64,000 bases of DNA from Lepas anatifera (lineage: Eukaryota > Arthropoda > Thecostraca > Lepadidae): the NCBI GenBank assembly GCA_034440635.1, contig JAOTON010000045.1, positions 124,001 to 188,000 on the forward strand, read 5' to 3'. The notes below the pieces were generated by a model. It was given only the letters and a program-made list of their open reading frames with translations, had not been told where the DNA came from and searched no databases. Shown one piece after another: positions 19,969 to 31,989 of this stretch. Both the position numbers and the translations under genes were made by a program. The number at the start of each line of letters is the position of its first letter. Position 1 is the stretch's first letter.

Positions 19969-21870
19969 TCACAGACCCAACATCTTTCTTATTGACTGTT
20001 TAAAGCTACTGATACTAACGCTGTTCTTAACGTTGTCTGGCAGGGTGTTGTAATTTGAGACAGCCGTATGAGATAGCCTGCGCTCTCCTGCGTTCGTTTT
20101 CGCACGCGTTGATTGCAAATGTCCGGCTTGTCTGGTCTGGTACACATGCGCAGTAGGTCGAATCAAACTGCTTAGCACAAGCGGTTCCCCAGTTTGTTGT
20201 ACAGAATGGATTAAATTGAGCTGATGGAATGCCAGTAGACTGGAAGGGCTGGGCAGACGCAGTCTAGTGACTTCGCGTGTAATATGGTCAAATTTTCTCT
20301 TCCCGATTAGGACTCGGGCACTAAAGTTAACGATTTTCTGGATCCGATGAAGTTGTGTTTCAGTACAAGTGCCGTATATAGCGATTCCGTACCTAATGTA
20401 GGATATGACAAGTGATTGTATTAGTAGTTTGAGAACAGAATGGGGAATAATGTGCCGAATATGCATGAGTGCGATGAGGATGCCGGTGCATTTCTGGGTG
20501 AGGTGATCTATATGCGGCTCGAATGTGAGGTGACGGTCCATATGTATGCCTCAGTTTTTAACCTGTCTTGCCTCTGTGACCATGGCGTTACCTACCCGAA
20601 TGCTGACTTGAGGAATATCTTTGAGCATGGCACGAGTGCCCAGTAGGAGTACTTGAGTTTTTGACGGATTGATTTTAAGGGAATTTTGCGAGAACCAATC
20701 AAGAAGAGATGCAATGTCACGTTCAAGTGTTGATATCACGGCCGCGAGGTTTTGTTTTGGTCCTGATAGTAGGTATCAATTGAACATCGTCACAGAATTG
20801 AACATCGTCGATTTTTCAATGTAGAGGTTCATATCGTTGGCAAATATGGAGAACATCAAACAGGACATACTTCCGCCTTGGAATACGCTTACAGAATTTG
20901 GGAGAGATTTAGACAACTGTACATTCTTGGGAATTCCAGTTGTTGAATTTTCATAGTTACGAGATGTGAATTTCACTTGTTGGTAGTGGTTTTTGAGGTA
21001 GTCGCTAAGCCAGTGCTTGTCTATACCGTACTGTTCAAATTTATCTAACAACCTTTTATGGCAAATTACATCGAAACATTTTGAAAGATCAGTGAGGACA
21101 AGGATCGAAATCTGGCCGTTATCCATTGCGCGGTACGCCTGGTCTGCTATAATAGTGAGTGCAGTTTCAGTGGAGTGATATTTCCGGTAGCCGTGTTGGG
21201 TGTGAAAGAAAAGGCGATTTTTTCTTAAGTATGAACTGATCTGATTGTGAACAATGCGCTCTGTTATCTTTGTTACTGCTGGGAGGATGGTGGTGGGCCG
21301 CCAGTTAGATGACTGAGTTGTGTCGCCACCTTTCGGTATTGGCACAACCGAGCCGTGCTTCCAATGAAGTGGCACTTAACCAGTTACGAGACTCGAGTTT
21401 ATAATATGACCTAACACATTCTGAATGCCGAAGAAGAAACGTTGAATGATTGCAATACTAAAACCAGAAACATCCACGGTAGAAGAGGGTTTCATAGAAC
21501 CAACAGTAATACACAGGTCATTAGCTGAAACTGGTCCTATCAGCACACCACACGCAGGTACGCGCGGGAGCCTGACTGGTAAGCTAGAGCATGGTGGTGT
21601 AACACTAGCTGCGGTGCGAGGTCCAACATTCACAAAATATTCGTTCAGAGCATCGGGTGTCGCGATTGGTACAAGACTGACACCTTTCTTTCTGCCGATA
21701 ATTGGCCGCATAACCTGCCATGTTCTACACGGGCCGGCTTCGTTCACACGCCGCAGCAGGTCATCACGGCAGTCCCGACCTATAGCCGCCCGGCACTGTC
21801 GGTTGACGGCTATACTCAGAGCGCGCCGCCGCACATAGGCCCTAAATGCCTCCGTCCGTGGCCAATATTA
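19969..21870 (-). pseudogene. LINE ORF2 (reverse transcriptase), minus strand, decayed
   Basis: Read on the minus strand from about 21865. WPRTEAFRAYVRRRALSIAV leads into the pre-RT region, which ends at an in-frame TAA at 21376-21378. The same frame continues VPLHWKHGSVVPIPKGGD, SSNWRPTTILPAVTKITERI, FHTQHGYRKYHSTETALTII and LVLTDLSKCFDVICHKRLL (motif A, DLSKCFD), then VFQGGSMSCLMFSIFANDM. A frameshift near 20790 moves motif C into another frame, where it reads FCDDVQL instead of the usual YADD. The C-terminal part (19969-20541) is open to its stop. It is related to the fragment at 51767-53062. At least one stop and one frameshift make it inactive. Confidence 0.9.
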
Positions 21871-23140
21871 CGAAAATGCAACTTTTTCTAAATCATTTCC
21901 TGAGCACATATACTGATAGAGAATTCTTCACTGCACTTGAAACAGGCATGGAAAACACAAACCGTGCTCCGGAAGTCTTTGTAGAGTTGCTTGAAGTAAG
22001 CACTCGGGTGCGCCACCCGCGGACCAGAGATCTGCAGCGAAAACTGCGTACATTTCATTATGCTTAAAATCGACCATGAAAGCAAGAACAGGTCAAAGTA
22101 TGGCAATACCACTGTTGTGTGAGCCCTTTGCAATGGGTTTTAGTATAAAATAATGCAAAAATAGTTTTGACAACTATTCTATAGACCATTCTCTCAGTAT
22201 ACTGCATATCTCAAAAACTGTTAGATTTACTAATACAAAGAGAGGGATTTAAAACTTGGCCAGCATCGGCCCAGCATAAAACTACCATCAAACGATTCCC
22301 TAGGATGTGCTCTACAAGGGCAAGTCAAAATATCTTGCGTCCACTTGCAGCCCCGCGTTCCAGATGACATATAATAACTCAGGTTGTGGCTCCAACCAGG
22401 CCGCTGCGGTGCTAACGCAACGCCGTGGGTTACCGAATAGAGGCATGGACCGGCCAAGAATGAGCAATATGAGTGGAATATCAGAGAACGATGCTATAAG
22501 AAATGCCGAGAAGTGTTAAAATTAGTTTATACAATTTCAAAGCACTATAACCGTCTAAATATGTGTATTGACTGCTGTGTTGACTGTTATCCAAATACCC
22601 GGAGGGACTGCCGACAACGAACCTTTTATTGCATGAGAAATGTTCCTGATAGGTATGTCAATCTCGGGATTGGGATCCCGCTATTTTCAAAAAGCCCCAA
22701 TCACGGGATTAAGCCTCTCGTGATCCCGGTATTCAGACATTTATTATAACACCTTCAAGCAATGCCAGGACAGCAAAAAAACGATACCTAAGAATCCTGT
22801 TTTGCTGCATATCACACGTTAAACCACATATGGTGAATACCAGTCATACCTTTTCATCCAAATGAACGGTCGCCGTAACCATCGGAGTCCCGAGGTGTCC
22901 TAGGGATCCAATCGGGAATCGAATTTCCTCGCCGTTCCCACTGTCACGAGCTGACGCAAGATGACGCTCGGGCTGCTCAGGTGACCTACGTCCCATATTT
23001 GGCGATACCGCGATATCATATGTAGCGGAGAGTGGGGGGGGAGAGAAACGTACTGACCTTCACGGACTGATATTTTGATATGCCTTGTTGAGGAAACACA
23101 AGGTAGGGATATATTCTACCCCTTTCTTCTACTCTGCGTG
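21871..23140. other. Unannotated
   Basis: About 1.3 kb with no gene recognised. At 22660-22740 CGGGATTGGGATCCCG and CACGGGATTAAGCC...GTGATCCCGG make imperfect inverted repeats of unknown origin. Confidence 0.4.
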
Positions 23141-23144
23141 TTAA

Positions 23145-24009
23145 CACGCGCACTGGAGGGGCCTCGGATACTCTCCCAACTACTTTTTTTCCGTGATGAC
23201 CGGAGAACCGCTCGTAGCCAAAACACGGGAATCGGTCGCATTTGAGAAAATTTAACAGCGCGTGGAATAGTGAAATAATTTTGAAAATTTGTCGAAAACT
23301 GTTTGATTTATAGGCTTCTAAAGTCAGACCTACATTTTGAAATCGCCGCCACCGCGCAGTCGAACCGGTTTGCTTGCATTGGAGACCAAGTGGTGACGTC
23401 ACAGTGTCATATAGACGGGATGATATGTCAAGGTCACCTCACGTGAAGGTCGAGGTCAAAGTTCAAAGTCATACCAGCAATTTCAAGGTCATTGACCCCG
23501 GTGCTTTACGTGTCCCAGTCTGACGTATATTATGTTATGACGTCATAGTAAAGGTAACCCAGTTGTAAGTTCAAGGTCAAGGTTAAAGATCATGGGTAAA
23601 GGTCAATCCTCCTTTCCAGCACAAGGTTTGCTATAGTGCTACTTTAAGTGTGCAGAATAGGGAATATACCATATTTTGACGTCAAAGGTCGATGACTTTG
23701 AATGACCTAGACCTCAAAAATGAAGGAAAGATTCTTTGCGACACAACCTCTATGACCGTGGTCCGGCTTTAGCTTACTCCCGGCTTTTTCCACGCATTAT
23801 CAGGGCATTTCCCAACAGGTCCCAAGCATGGTCAAAATTTGACCTTTATGACCTCGTTTGACCTTGACAATATAGACCTAGGTCATTGAAAATTAGTTAT
23901 GATGTGGATCACCATAGCCCCCACCCACCCCCTCATCGGAATTTCTTAAGCCTCTAAGTTTCCGATATCTCAGGGGGCTTACTAGCCCCCCCCACCCATC
24001 CTGTGCGCG
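23145..24009 (-). mobile_element. R1 repeat, full length, TTAA on both sides
   Basis: Perfect TTAA at 23141-23144 and 24010-24013. Ends are CACGCGCACTGGAGGGG on the left and, read inward from the right, CGCGCACAGGATGGGTGGGG. It is the reverse-orientation relative of 2818-3698, sharing the GACGTCA, AAGGTCAAGGTCA-type and CATTGACCTAGGTC-type segments. No coding capacity. Confidence 0.85.
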
Positions 24010-24504
24010 TTAATGTCGGACCCCTCTCCAGTGTGGTTGTTAATAATCACTCGAATACCGGTTATAATAGAACATTCCCATGCAGAAAAGGTGTTACAAT
24101 CATACCAAAAAGCTGGCTTAGAAAGAAAAACCAAGCTCAAATAGACATTTATGATGCCTCCCGTTTTGTTGTTCGTGGTGACGCTTATGAATTTATGGCA
24201 CACCAAGATTGCTGTATTGTTGTTAATGGATTACATGTTTATTGTTTGCAGTATTTCAAACTTCAGTTCGGTCACAATTCATGGCGCCACGACAACATCT
24301 GAAAAATATTTTACGGACACCTTGGGCTGGATTAAGCTGCTCCAAATGCCCCTCTTTTCACTGTCCTGATTACGCCCATGTAAAATAAAACCTATATGTA
24401 GAATGCCGGTTTTATGCGCTGTTCAATTATCTGTCAAATGAGCTCCTTTGTCCAAGTATCGGGGGGAATTTGCGGTATTGCGAAGGAGTTTTCCACGAAA
24501 TGTA

Positions 24505-24610
24505 ATAGTGGCCACGGACGGAGGCATTTAGGGCCTATGTGCGCCGGCCCGGCCGCCAGGGCAGCGCGGGCGCCCTCTGAGCAGCTCACGGGTCGGCTCG
24601 GTCAAACGAG
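24505..24610 (+). mobile_element. Short LINE fragment, inverted relative to 21.8 kb
   Basis: GTGGCCACGGACGGAGGCAT and TTAGGGCCTATGTGCG are the same sequence as the minus strand of 21838-21865, the pre-RT start of the LINE there. After that the two diverge. It is a small piece of a second copy in the opposite orientation. Confidence 0.65.
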
Positions 24611-24949
24611 GGGCCGCTGGTGGTGGCAAACGCACCCGCCGAACAGGTGCCACGGTGTCAAGTAGGGATGTAAATATTCTGGCGAAGGCGTCCCATTTTG
24701 CTGTGGGACCATCAGCAGTGTAGACGTCACTCCAATCATGATCGGCAAGCTGGACACTGAAGGCAGTCTGGTCGATCTTCCTGAGGTTTTGTCTTTCGAC
24801 GACTGGACGATGTCGGTCACCGTGGCCACGGCCGCTTCTGGTTCTCGAGGTCTAAGGGTAGGGGGGGTCCGATCGGACCCATCCAACCCCAGACGGTGGT
24901 GGGTGCAAAAGGAGCCCAGAAAACGCCGGGTTAATGGACCCCAAAAAAG
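24611..24949. other. Unannotated
   Basis: An open minus-strand frame (24602-24952) shows no recognisable domain. Confidence 0.35.
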
Positions 24950-25440
24950 CATAGGGTCCCTAGATTCTCAGCGCAGGGGACCCCAGATCAGCTCAGGGGG
25001 CCAGATTAGCTTTGGGGCCCAGATCAGCTCAGGAGCCCCCAGTACAGCACAGGGGGCCCAGATTAGCTTTGGGGCCCAGCTCAGCTCAGAGGCCCCCAGT
25101 ACAGCACAGGGGCCCAGATTAGCTCAGGGGGCCAGATTAACTTTGGGGCCCAGCACAGCTCAGGGGCCGGTTGGCTGATATAGAGTCTTAGCCCAGCTCC
25201 AGGGCCTATTCAAGCTCACGGCTCCCACCTCAGTTTTGAGATCCTATAACATTTAAATGGGCCCAAACCAGTTTAGAGGCCCTCAGTTCAGGTGCCAGAT
25301 TAGCTCATAGGGCATCAGAGGCCACTTCAGAGGCCCCCCGAACAGCTCAAGGGACCCCAGATCGACTCATGGGACCTCAGATCCGTTCGGGGACCCAGAT
25401 TCGCTACAGCGGTTTCCCAGACAAGCTATCGGGCCTGTTT
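24950..25440. repeat. Degenerate GC-rich tandem repeat
   Basis: Irregular repetition of GGCCCAGATTAGCTTTGGGG, CCAGATCAGCTCAGG and CCCCCAGTACAGCACAGGGG, clearest at 24970-25165 and fading to 25440. The period is variable. Confidence 0.75.
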
Positions 25441-25714
25441 GGAGTTTTTGTTTTGTATTAGAGTTGTTTATATTTTATATCCGTTGCGGGGGCCCACCAC
25501 ATAAACATGGGATGGGACAGTGGCCCTACTGGCCCACTGGTCCCCAAGTTTCTATTCCTACCCCTTAACTTGTTTAAAGGTAAAAGAAGATGTAAAGTGA
25601 ACTCTGGCGCTTATTCTAGTTTTCCCATCCATATCTTTATTATGAGCAACTTTCGGTAAATGTCCTCGGTTTGGTTTGCGGGTCAGCCAGGGTGCTGGGG
25701 ACCACCTGACGATG

Positions 25715-26735
25715 CTGGTGGCCGGGGTGGGATGACCACGTGACATTGATGGGTGCTGGGGATCACGTGACGATGCTGGTTGCTGAGGTGGGATGACCAC
25801 GTGACGTTGATGGTTGCTGGGGTGGGACGACCACGTGACGTTGATGGTTGCTGGGGTGGGACGACCACGTGACGTTAATGGTTGCTGGGGTGGGACGACC
25901 ACGTGACGTTGATGGTTTCTGGGGTGGGACGACCACGTGACGTTGATGGTTGCTGGGGTGGGACGACCACGTGACGTTAATGGTTGCTGGGGTGGGACGA
26001 CCACGTGACATTGATGGTGGCTGGGGTGGGACGACCACGTGACGTTGATGGTTGCTGGGGTGGGACGACCACGTGACGTTAATGGTTGCTGGGGTGGGAC
26101 GACCACGTGACATTGATGGTGGCTGGGGTGGGATGACCACGTGATATTGATGGTTGCTGGGGTGGGACGACCACGTGACGTTGATGGTTTCTGGGGTGGG
26201 ACGACCACGTGACGTTGATGGTTGCTGGGGTGGGACGACCACGTGACGTTAATGGTTGCTGGGGTGGGATGACCACGTGACATTGATGGTTGCTGGGGTG
26301 GGACGACCACGTGACGTTGATGGTTTCTGGGGTGGGACGACCACGTGACATTGATGGTTGCTGGGGTGGGATGACCACGTGACGTTGATGGTTGCTGGGG
26401 TGGGATGACCATGTGACGTTGATGGTTGCTGGGGTGGGATGACCTCGTGACATTGATGGTTGCTGGGGTGGGATGACCTCGTGACATTGATGGTTGCTGG
26501 GGTGGGACGACCACGTGACGTTGATGGTTGCTGGGGTGGGATGACCATGTGACGTTGATGGTTGCTGGGGTGGGACGACCACGTGACGTTGATGGTTTCT
26601 GGGGTGGGACGACCGCGTGACGTTGATGGTTGCTGGGGTGGGACGACCACGTGACGTTGATGGTTGCTGGGGTGGGATGACCATGTGACGTTGATGGTTG
26701 CTGGGGTGGGATGACCACGTGACGTTGACGCTGGC
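25715..26735. repeat. Minisatellite, 34-bp unit, about 30 copies, each bearing an E-box-like CACGTG
   Basis: The unit runs GTTGCTGGGGTGGGACGACC then ACGTGACGTTGATG (34 bp). I count 30 units; 24 keep an exact CACGTG hexamer and the others read CATGTG, CTCGTG or CGCGTG. Most also have TGACGT directly after (CACGTGACGT). Three units make 102 bp, so all minus-strand frames read a 34-residue repeat rich in Pro, Ser, Thr and His. These frames follow from the repeat and are not evidence of a protein. Confidence 0.95.
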
Positions 26736-26894
26736 TCGTCTGTTGCAGCGTGGATTCTGGGCCGCTTCATGTGTAAGGCGTGCTCGTACGTCCAGGGCGT
26801 GTCGGTGTCGGCCTCCGTCAACAGTCTGGTGGCAGTCTCACTCGACAGGTGAGCCCCCGCCTGTAGCCAAAGGCGACCGACCTCGCTACTCCCT
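26736..26894. other. Spacer between two minisatellites
   Basis: About 160 bp of unique-looking sequence. Confidence 0.4.
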
Positions 26895-27822
26895 CGGCCC
26901 TGTCGCTGGTTCGGGGACGGACTCCTCGGCACTGTCGCTGGTTCGGGGACGGACTCCCTCGGCACTGTCGCTGGTTCAGGGGCAGTCTCCCTCGGCACTG
27001 TCGCTGGTTCAGGGGCGGACTCCCTCGGCACTGTCGCTGGTTCAGGGGCAGTCTCCCTCGGCACTGTCGCTGGTTCAGGGGCAGTCTCCCTCGGCACTGT
27101 CGCTGGTTCAGGGCAGTCTCCCTCGGCACTGTCGCTGGTTCAGGGGCGGACTCCTCGGCACTGTCGCTGGTTCAGGGGCAGTCTCCCTCGGCACTGTCGC
27201 TGGTTCAGGGGCGGACTCCCTCGGCACTGTCGCTGGTTCAGGGGCGGACTCCTCGGCACTGTCGCTGGTTCAGGGGCAGTCTCCTCGGCACTGTCGCTGG
27301 TTCAGGGGCGGACTCCTCGGCACTGTCGCTGGTTCAGGGGCAGTCTCCCTCGGCACTGTCGCTGGTTCAGGGGCAGTCTCCCTCGGCACTGTCGCTGGTT
27401 CAGGGGCGGACTCCCTCGGCACTGTCGCTGGTTCAGGGGCGGACTCCCTCGGCACTGTCGCTGGTTCATGGGCGGACTCCCTCGGCACTGTCGCTGGTTC
27501 AGGGGCGGACTCCCTCGGCACTGTCGCTGGTTCAGGGGCGGACTCCCTCGGCACTGTCGCTGGTTCAGGGGCGGACTCCCTCGGCCCTGTCGCTGGTTCA
27601 GGGGCGGACTCCCTCGGCCCTGTCGCTGGTTCAGGGGCGGACTCCCTCGGCCCTGTCGCTGGTTCAGGGGCGGACTCCTCGGCACTGTCGCTGGTTCAGG
27701 GGCGGACTCCTCGGCACTGTCGCTGGTTCAGGGGCGGACTCCCTCGGCACTGTCGCTGGTTCAGGGGCGGACTCCCTCGGCACTGTCGGTGGTTTGGGGG
27801 CGGATTCCCTCACCCCTGTCGG
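26895..27822. repeat. Minisatellite, 32-33-bp unit, left part (about 28 copies)
   Basis: The unit is CTCCCTCGGCACTGTCGCTG plus GTTCAGGGGCGGA. One-base shorter units (CTCCTCGG) shift the frame repeatedly. The array is cut at 27822 by an inserted hAT-like element and resumes at 31128. Confidence 0.93.
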
Positions 27823-28778
27823 CAGGCCATTTTTTAACATGTTAACTGGGGGGCATTTGCCCCCTCAGTCGGACGAAATGCCCCCCCCGTGCCCCGAAAT
27901 TTCCCCCCAGTGAAATAGACAAGAGATGACTTAAACTGCAACAAATGCAAACTTACCTAACGAAAATAAGACAGAACACTACACGATAATGATAATCTAG
28001 GTTTATTGTTGGTGCCAAATTGGAAATCCACAAAACTTGTGTTAAAAAATTGCATCCGTGGATGTCTCCTCCATCGTGCGAAGACGAAACAAAGCGCATA
28101 GTTACGGCAAACCCCGGTAAAGCAGCCTCAGCATGAACTAACCACAACACTGGAGATGAACGCTGGCCTACAACCAATCAAACGTCATGTTCTATACGAC
28201 CGGAAGCCCACACCTCAGCCAGTATCGTGAGATTATATGATGCTCTCACTTCACACGCGGTCATTTGCGAGCACGTTCATGGATAAGACGGGACACAGTG
28301 TAGTCAAAGCGCGTAAGACTGGTTGCTGGTATGGCGATGTGAAGTGCTTAGTCTTTTTATTTATTATTGTGGTGGCAGCATACATACCTAAACGTCACTA
28401 CCGGAAAAAGTGAGGGTGCCAGCGAAACTTCAACCTGATGCTGACAACGAACTTTCTTTCCACGTTAGTACCAAAAATTGTTCGAATTTAGGGTCCTCGT
28501 TGCCTTCCGCAGTGGCTGGTTATACAAATTTCCGGTTTTCTCCTATTCAGACTGAGCCAAGAAATTGCTGGTCAAAACGTGGGCGGGGGTTGGGGACAGG
28601 CCCCCTGGTCTCTCTTTTTCCGACGCTTGTTGTAGCATACGAGAGATTTATAGTGAGATCGCTGCATCAATTTTTTCTGCAAAGTCGATAAGTTGTTAGC
28701 TGGCCTGTCTCATAGATTCGTTGATGTTGAAAATTGGAAGAGATTATATATCCGACCACAGCCCTTCGTGGACAGACC

Positions 28779-28855
28779 GTGGAGCCCTTCCAACAAGGAA
28801 AAAGCTGGCGACGCCATATGAACCCGACAGTTGATGCGTCGATAAGCCTAAACAA
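28779..28855 (+). mobile_element. SINE-B 3' fragment
   Basis: CCCTTCCAACAAGGAAAAAG, CTGGCGACGCCATATGAACC and GTTGATGCGTCGATAAGCC match the SINE-B tail. No head is present. Confidence 0.78.
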
Positions 28856-28916
28856 TTATTAACCGCTTCTTGTACTACATTCGCTCGATGATTTTGACAG
28901 CAACAGCCACACATAA

Positions 28917-28917
28917 T

Positions 28918-28976
<59 letters not shown>
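28917..28976. repeat. (AT)n microsatellite
   Basis: About 56 bp of uninterrupted TA dinucleotide, likely length-variable. Confidence 0.95.
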
Positions 28977-28979
<3 letters not shown>

Positions 28980-29094
28980 ACTTGTCTAGATTTAGCCGAT
29001 AAAACACTTTTGTTCGATACCTTAGGAATTTACCTATCTTGTCACACTAAAAAAAGACAATAACCTTTTCATTTTGTATAGATTGTATCAGCGT

Positions 29095-30948
29095 CAGGGT
29101 TGCCAGGCTGGCCATTTTGTGGCCAAATATCTCGAATTTGGCCTTTTGTCGTGTCTGGCCCCGTGATTTTTCGGTTGGCCCTTTCTTGAAATCTGGCCTT
29201 TTTGCCCCTCTTTCTAGCTGCTGGCACCTAAGCTATTTCTGGTGTGTTCCTTGTATAAATATAGCTTTTTTTGACCTCTCCCCCTCTTAAATACGATATT
29301 CTGAAACTGAAAAAGCAGCAGAGCAGCATAAAAATTGGAATCGTGGTGGGAGAGAGGGACAGAACTTTGCTAAAAACGCAATCCACAAAAATTATGGCCA
29401 CCGAAAACTGGACGCGAAGGATGCAATACTATAGGCGCCTTTTGGGTGAAAAGTTGAATGCAAAGTGTGCCCTCTGAGGCTCCGCTCTTCCTTCACTTCC
29501 AAAAATCCTAGATCCACCACTGTTCAAGATAACAAATGCATAGTTGGCAAAGAGAGAAAACATTAAATGTTAGCGGGGAGTGGTGCGGCCAAGATGATTA
29601 ACACGCGCCCCGCTGGGGTCCCTGGCATGACACGCCCCGCTGGGGGGTTGTTTTTCGCCACCCCCTCCGTATCTCATTTCCCACGAAAGTTAAAGAAAAA
29701 TTACGGGAGGCGTTCGAAAGCTCTTGAAAAGACGAAGAGATTTTATACACAGAATTTTTATGTCAGGTCAATGTTGAGATCAGCAGAGGTCAAATAATGT
29801 TCCATAGGCTTACAACAGAAAGTGTACGTTTCTCTCTCTATATCTGTCCTCAGGGAAGCTAGAGCAAATTGTTGTGCATCATTGGATTCCTCTCATCGCG
29901 GCAAATCGAATGATGTATAATATGACCTAGCTAGGTCAAATGGTAAAAATGACCTGACCTCGAGCTAGGTCAGGGTCACAGAGTGACCTGGTATGGTCAT
30001 GTTGCATATCAATCGACACCCCGTGACAATATTAGCACAATGCAAGCAAAATGGGAGCTCTACCCCAACTCATTGAGAAGTTATTGGCAAAACAATCTTT
30101 CTATGCTCTTGTGACCTGACATTACCTTTGAGAGGTCAGATGCTCAAAAACTCAACTTTATGGTCAAGATCGTGGTAAGAATAGACGGTTTGAGCATTTT
30201 CAGCTTTATTTATCCGGTATTTACTGAAAACGAGCTCATTCTATTTTTTTCACCATAGGTTTATAATGGTGTGACCAAAAATTGACCTCACCATAGGTCG
30301 ACAATATCGAAATTCCGAGATAGCAGATTTGTAGTCCCTAATGAGCTTATCATATTGTGAAAGTTTCAAACTGATCGGTTCGCTGATGTTTCCTGGGCGC
30401 CGCTTAAAACTCGTGATTTTAGGTTTTGTGGTCTGGTTACTTGACCTTGAATAGCTCCTTGGCCTGACATGACCTTACCTTAAAAATTTGGTCAGATGTG
30501 TAAAATCGATCAGGAATAAGGTACTGTAAGTTTCGTTGTTCCGCATTTCTTCGTTTTTGCGTTATCTGGGGAAAACTAGGAGGGGCCTAATTTCGCCCCT
30601 CCCCTGCGGGGCGCGTGTTAATGATGCTAACAAATAAACTGGTTATGTAAATAAGATCATTTGATGATAACCCGGGATTGGAAGGGTACCCCTGGCTTCC
30701 TATTAAATTAGTAGTATGCTAAACAAGTATTATCAAGTAAATATCAAATTGCTAACAAATAGTTTTAAACAGTGATACGAGTCGCTTTTTCCTTTGGGCT
30801 TATGACTACCGCTAGGGGTTGTTTTATACTCAAATCTGGCTTTTGTGGTATTTATTTGGCTATTTTACTGAAAATCGAGTTTTGACCTTCTTTGGCCCTT
30901 TTTCTAGCTCAGTTTGATCTTTTCCGCCGACAAAACTTGGCAGCACTG
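29095..30948. mobile_element. hAT-like DNA element (H2), nested in H1
   Basis: Left end CAGGGTTGCCAGGCT and right end, read inward, CAGTGCTGCCAAGTT match at 11 of 15 positions. Flanks ATCAGCGT and GGCAGCAT match at 5 of 8, consistent with an aged 8-bp duplication. The subterminal regions are rich in GGCC/TTTGGCC. No transposase remains; an R4 repeat occupies 29602-30617. Confidence 0.6.
29598..30621. mobile_element. R4 repeat, TTAA-flanked, nested in H2
   Basis: Exact TTAA at 29598-29601 and 30618-30621. Ends are CACGCGCCCCGCTGGGG and, read inward from the right, CACGCGCCCCGCAGGGG, matching at 16 of 17 positions. The interior has clusters such as ATGACCTAGCTAGGTCAAAT and TGACCTGACCTCGAGCTAGG. 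No coding capacity. Confidence 0.88.
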
Positions 30949-31127
30949 GGCAGCATCTATAATCTGGAATAACATAGAATAACACAAAAATTTAGAAACA
31001 TTTTATTAACATTAACGCGTCAAGTTTTATCAAACCCCCTCAGAATGGGGTATTGATCCCTTGAAGACACTATAACGACCAGCACAAGAAATGCCCCCCC
31101 CACTGACTTTTCCTTAAAAATGCCCTG

Positions 31128-31945
31128 CCTGTCGGCGGTTGGGGGTGGACTCCCTCGGCCCTGTCGCTGGTTTGGGGGCGGACTCCCCCGGCTCTGTCGG
31201 TGGTTTTGTGGCGGACTCCCTCAGACCCGTTAATGGTTTTGTGGTGAACTACCTCGGCCCTGTCGGTGGTTCGGGGGCGGGTTCCCTCCCCTGTCGGTGG
31301 TTCAGGGCGAACTCCCTCGACCCTGCCGGTGGTTCGGAGGCGGGTTCGCTCACCCCTGTCGGTGGTTCGGGGGCGGGTTCCCTCATCCCTGTCGGTGGTT
31401 CGGGGGCGGACTCCCTCGGCCCTGTCGGTGGTTCGGGTGCGGGTTCCCTCACCCCTGTCGGTGGTTCGGGGGCGGACTCCCTCACCCCTGTCGGTGGTTC
31501 GGGGCGAACTCCCTCGACCCTGTCGGTGGTTCGGGGGCGGGTTCCCTCACCCCTGTCGGTGGTTCGGGGGCGGACTCCCTCACCCCTGTCGGTGGTTCGG
31601 GGGCGGGTTCCCTCATCCCTGTCGGTGGTTTGGGGCGGACTCCCCCGACTCTATCGGTGGTTTTGTGGCAGACTCCCTCGGCCCTGTCGCTGGTTCGGGG
31701 CGGACTCCCTCGGCCCTGTCGCTGGCTCGGGGGCGGACTCTCTCGGCTCTGTCGCTGGTTTTGTGGCGGACTCCCTCGGCACTGTCGGTGGTTTTGTGGC
31801 GGACTCCCTCGGACCTGTCAGTGGTTTTGTGGTGGACTACGTCGGCCCTGCCGGTGGTTCGGGGCGGACTCCCTCGGCCCTTTCGGTGGTTCGGGGGCGG
31901 ACTCCCTCGGCACTGTCGGTGATTTTGTGGCGGACTCCCTTCGAC
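31128..31945. repeat. Minisatellite, 33-bp unit, right part (about 25 copies)
   Basis: The unit is CTCCCTCGGCCCTGTCGGTG plus GTTCGGGGGCGGA, the same family as 26895-27822 but with GTCGGTGG where the left part mostly has GTCGCTGG. Variants include GGTTTTGTGGCGGA. The clean register across the insertion suggests one original array of more than 50 units. Confidence 0.9.
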
Positions 31946-31989
31946 AGAGCAGCGTCGACATGTGCAAAGTGTGTTGGAAAGTTCCTCGA

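Larger units (their letters stand above)
27823..31127. mobile_element. hAT-like DNA element (H1), inserted into the 33-bp minisatellite
   Basis: The ends are inverted: left CAGGCCATTTTTTAACATG then AACTGGGGGGCATTT; right, read inward, CAGGGCATTTTTAAGG then CAGTGGGGGGGGCATTT. CCTGTCGG (8 bp) flanks both sides (27815-27822 and 31128-31135). CAG-beginning ends with an 8-bp duplication fit hAT. CCTGTCGG is also part of the minisatellite unit, so the duplication is not fully independent evidence. No transposase is recognisable. A SINE-B fragment, an AT microsatellite and a second hAT-like element lie inside. Confidence 0.72.

Noticed and set aside
25558..26718. 386-residue Pro/Ser/His-rich minus-strand frame
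   Set aside because: It is the 34-bp minisatellite read through, with the same repeat in all three minus frames.
26698..27845. 379-residue Gly/Ala/Ser-rich frame and its neighbours
   Set aside because: Product of the 33-bp minisatellite; units of 32 bp shift the frame repeatedly and similar peptides appear in every frame.
27823..31127. Treating the 8-bp CCTGTCGG flanks as decisive proof of hAT
   Set aside because: CCTGTCGG is part of the host minisatellite unit, so it would recur by chance of register. The inverted ends carry most of the weight.
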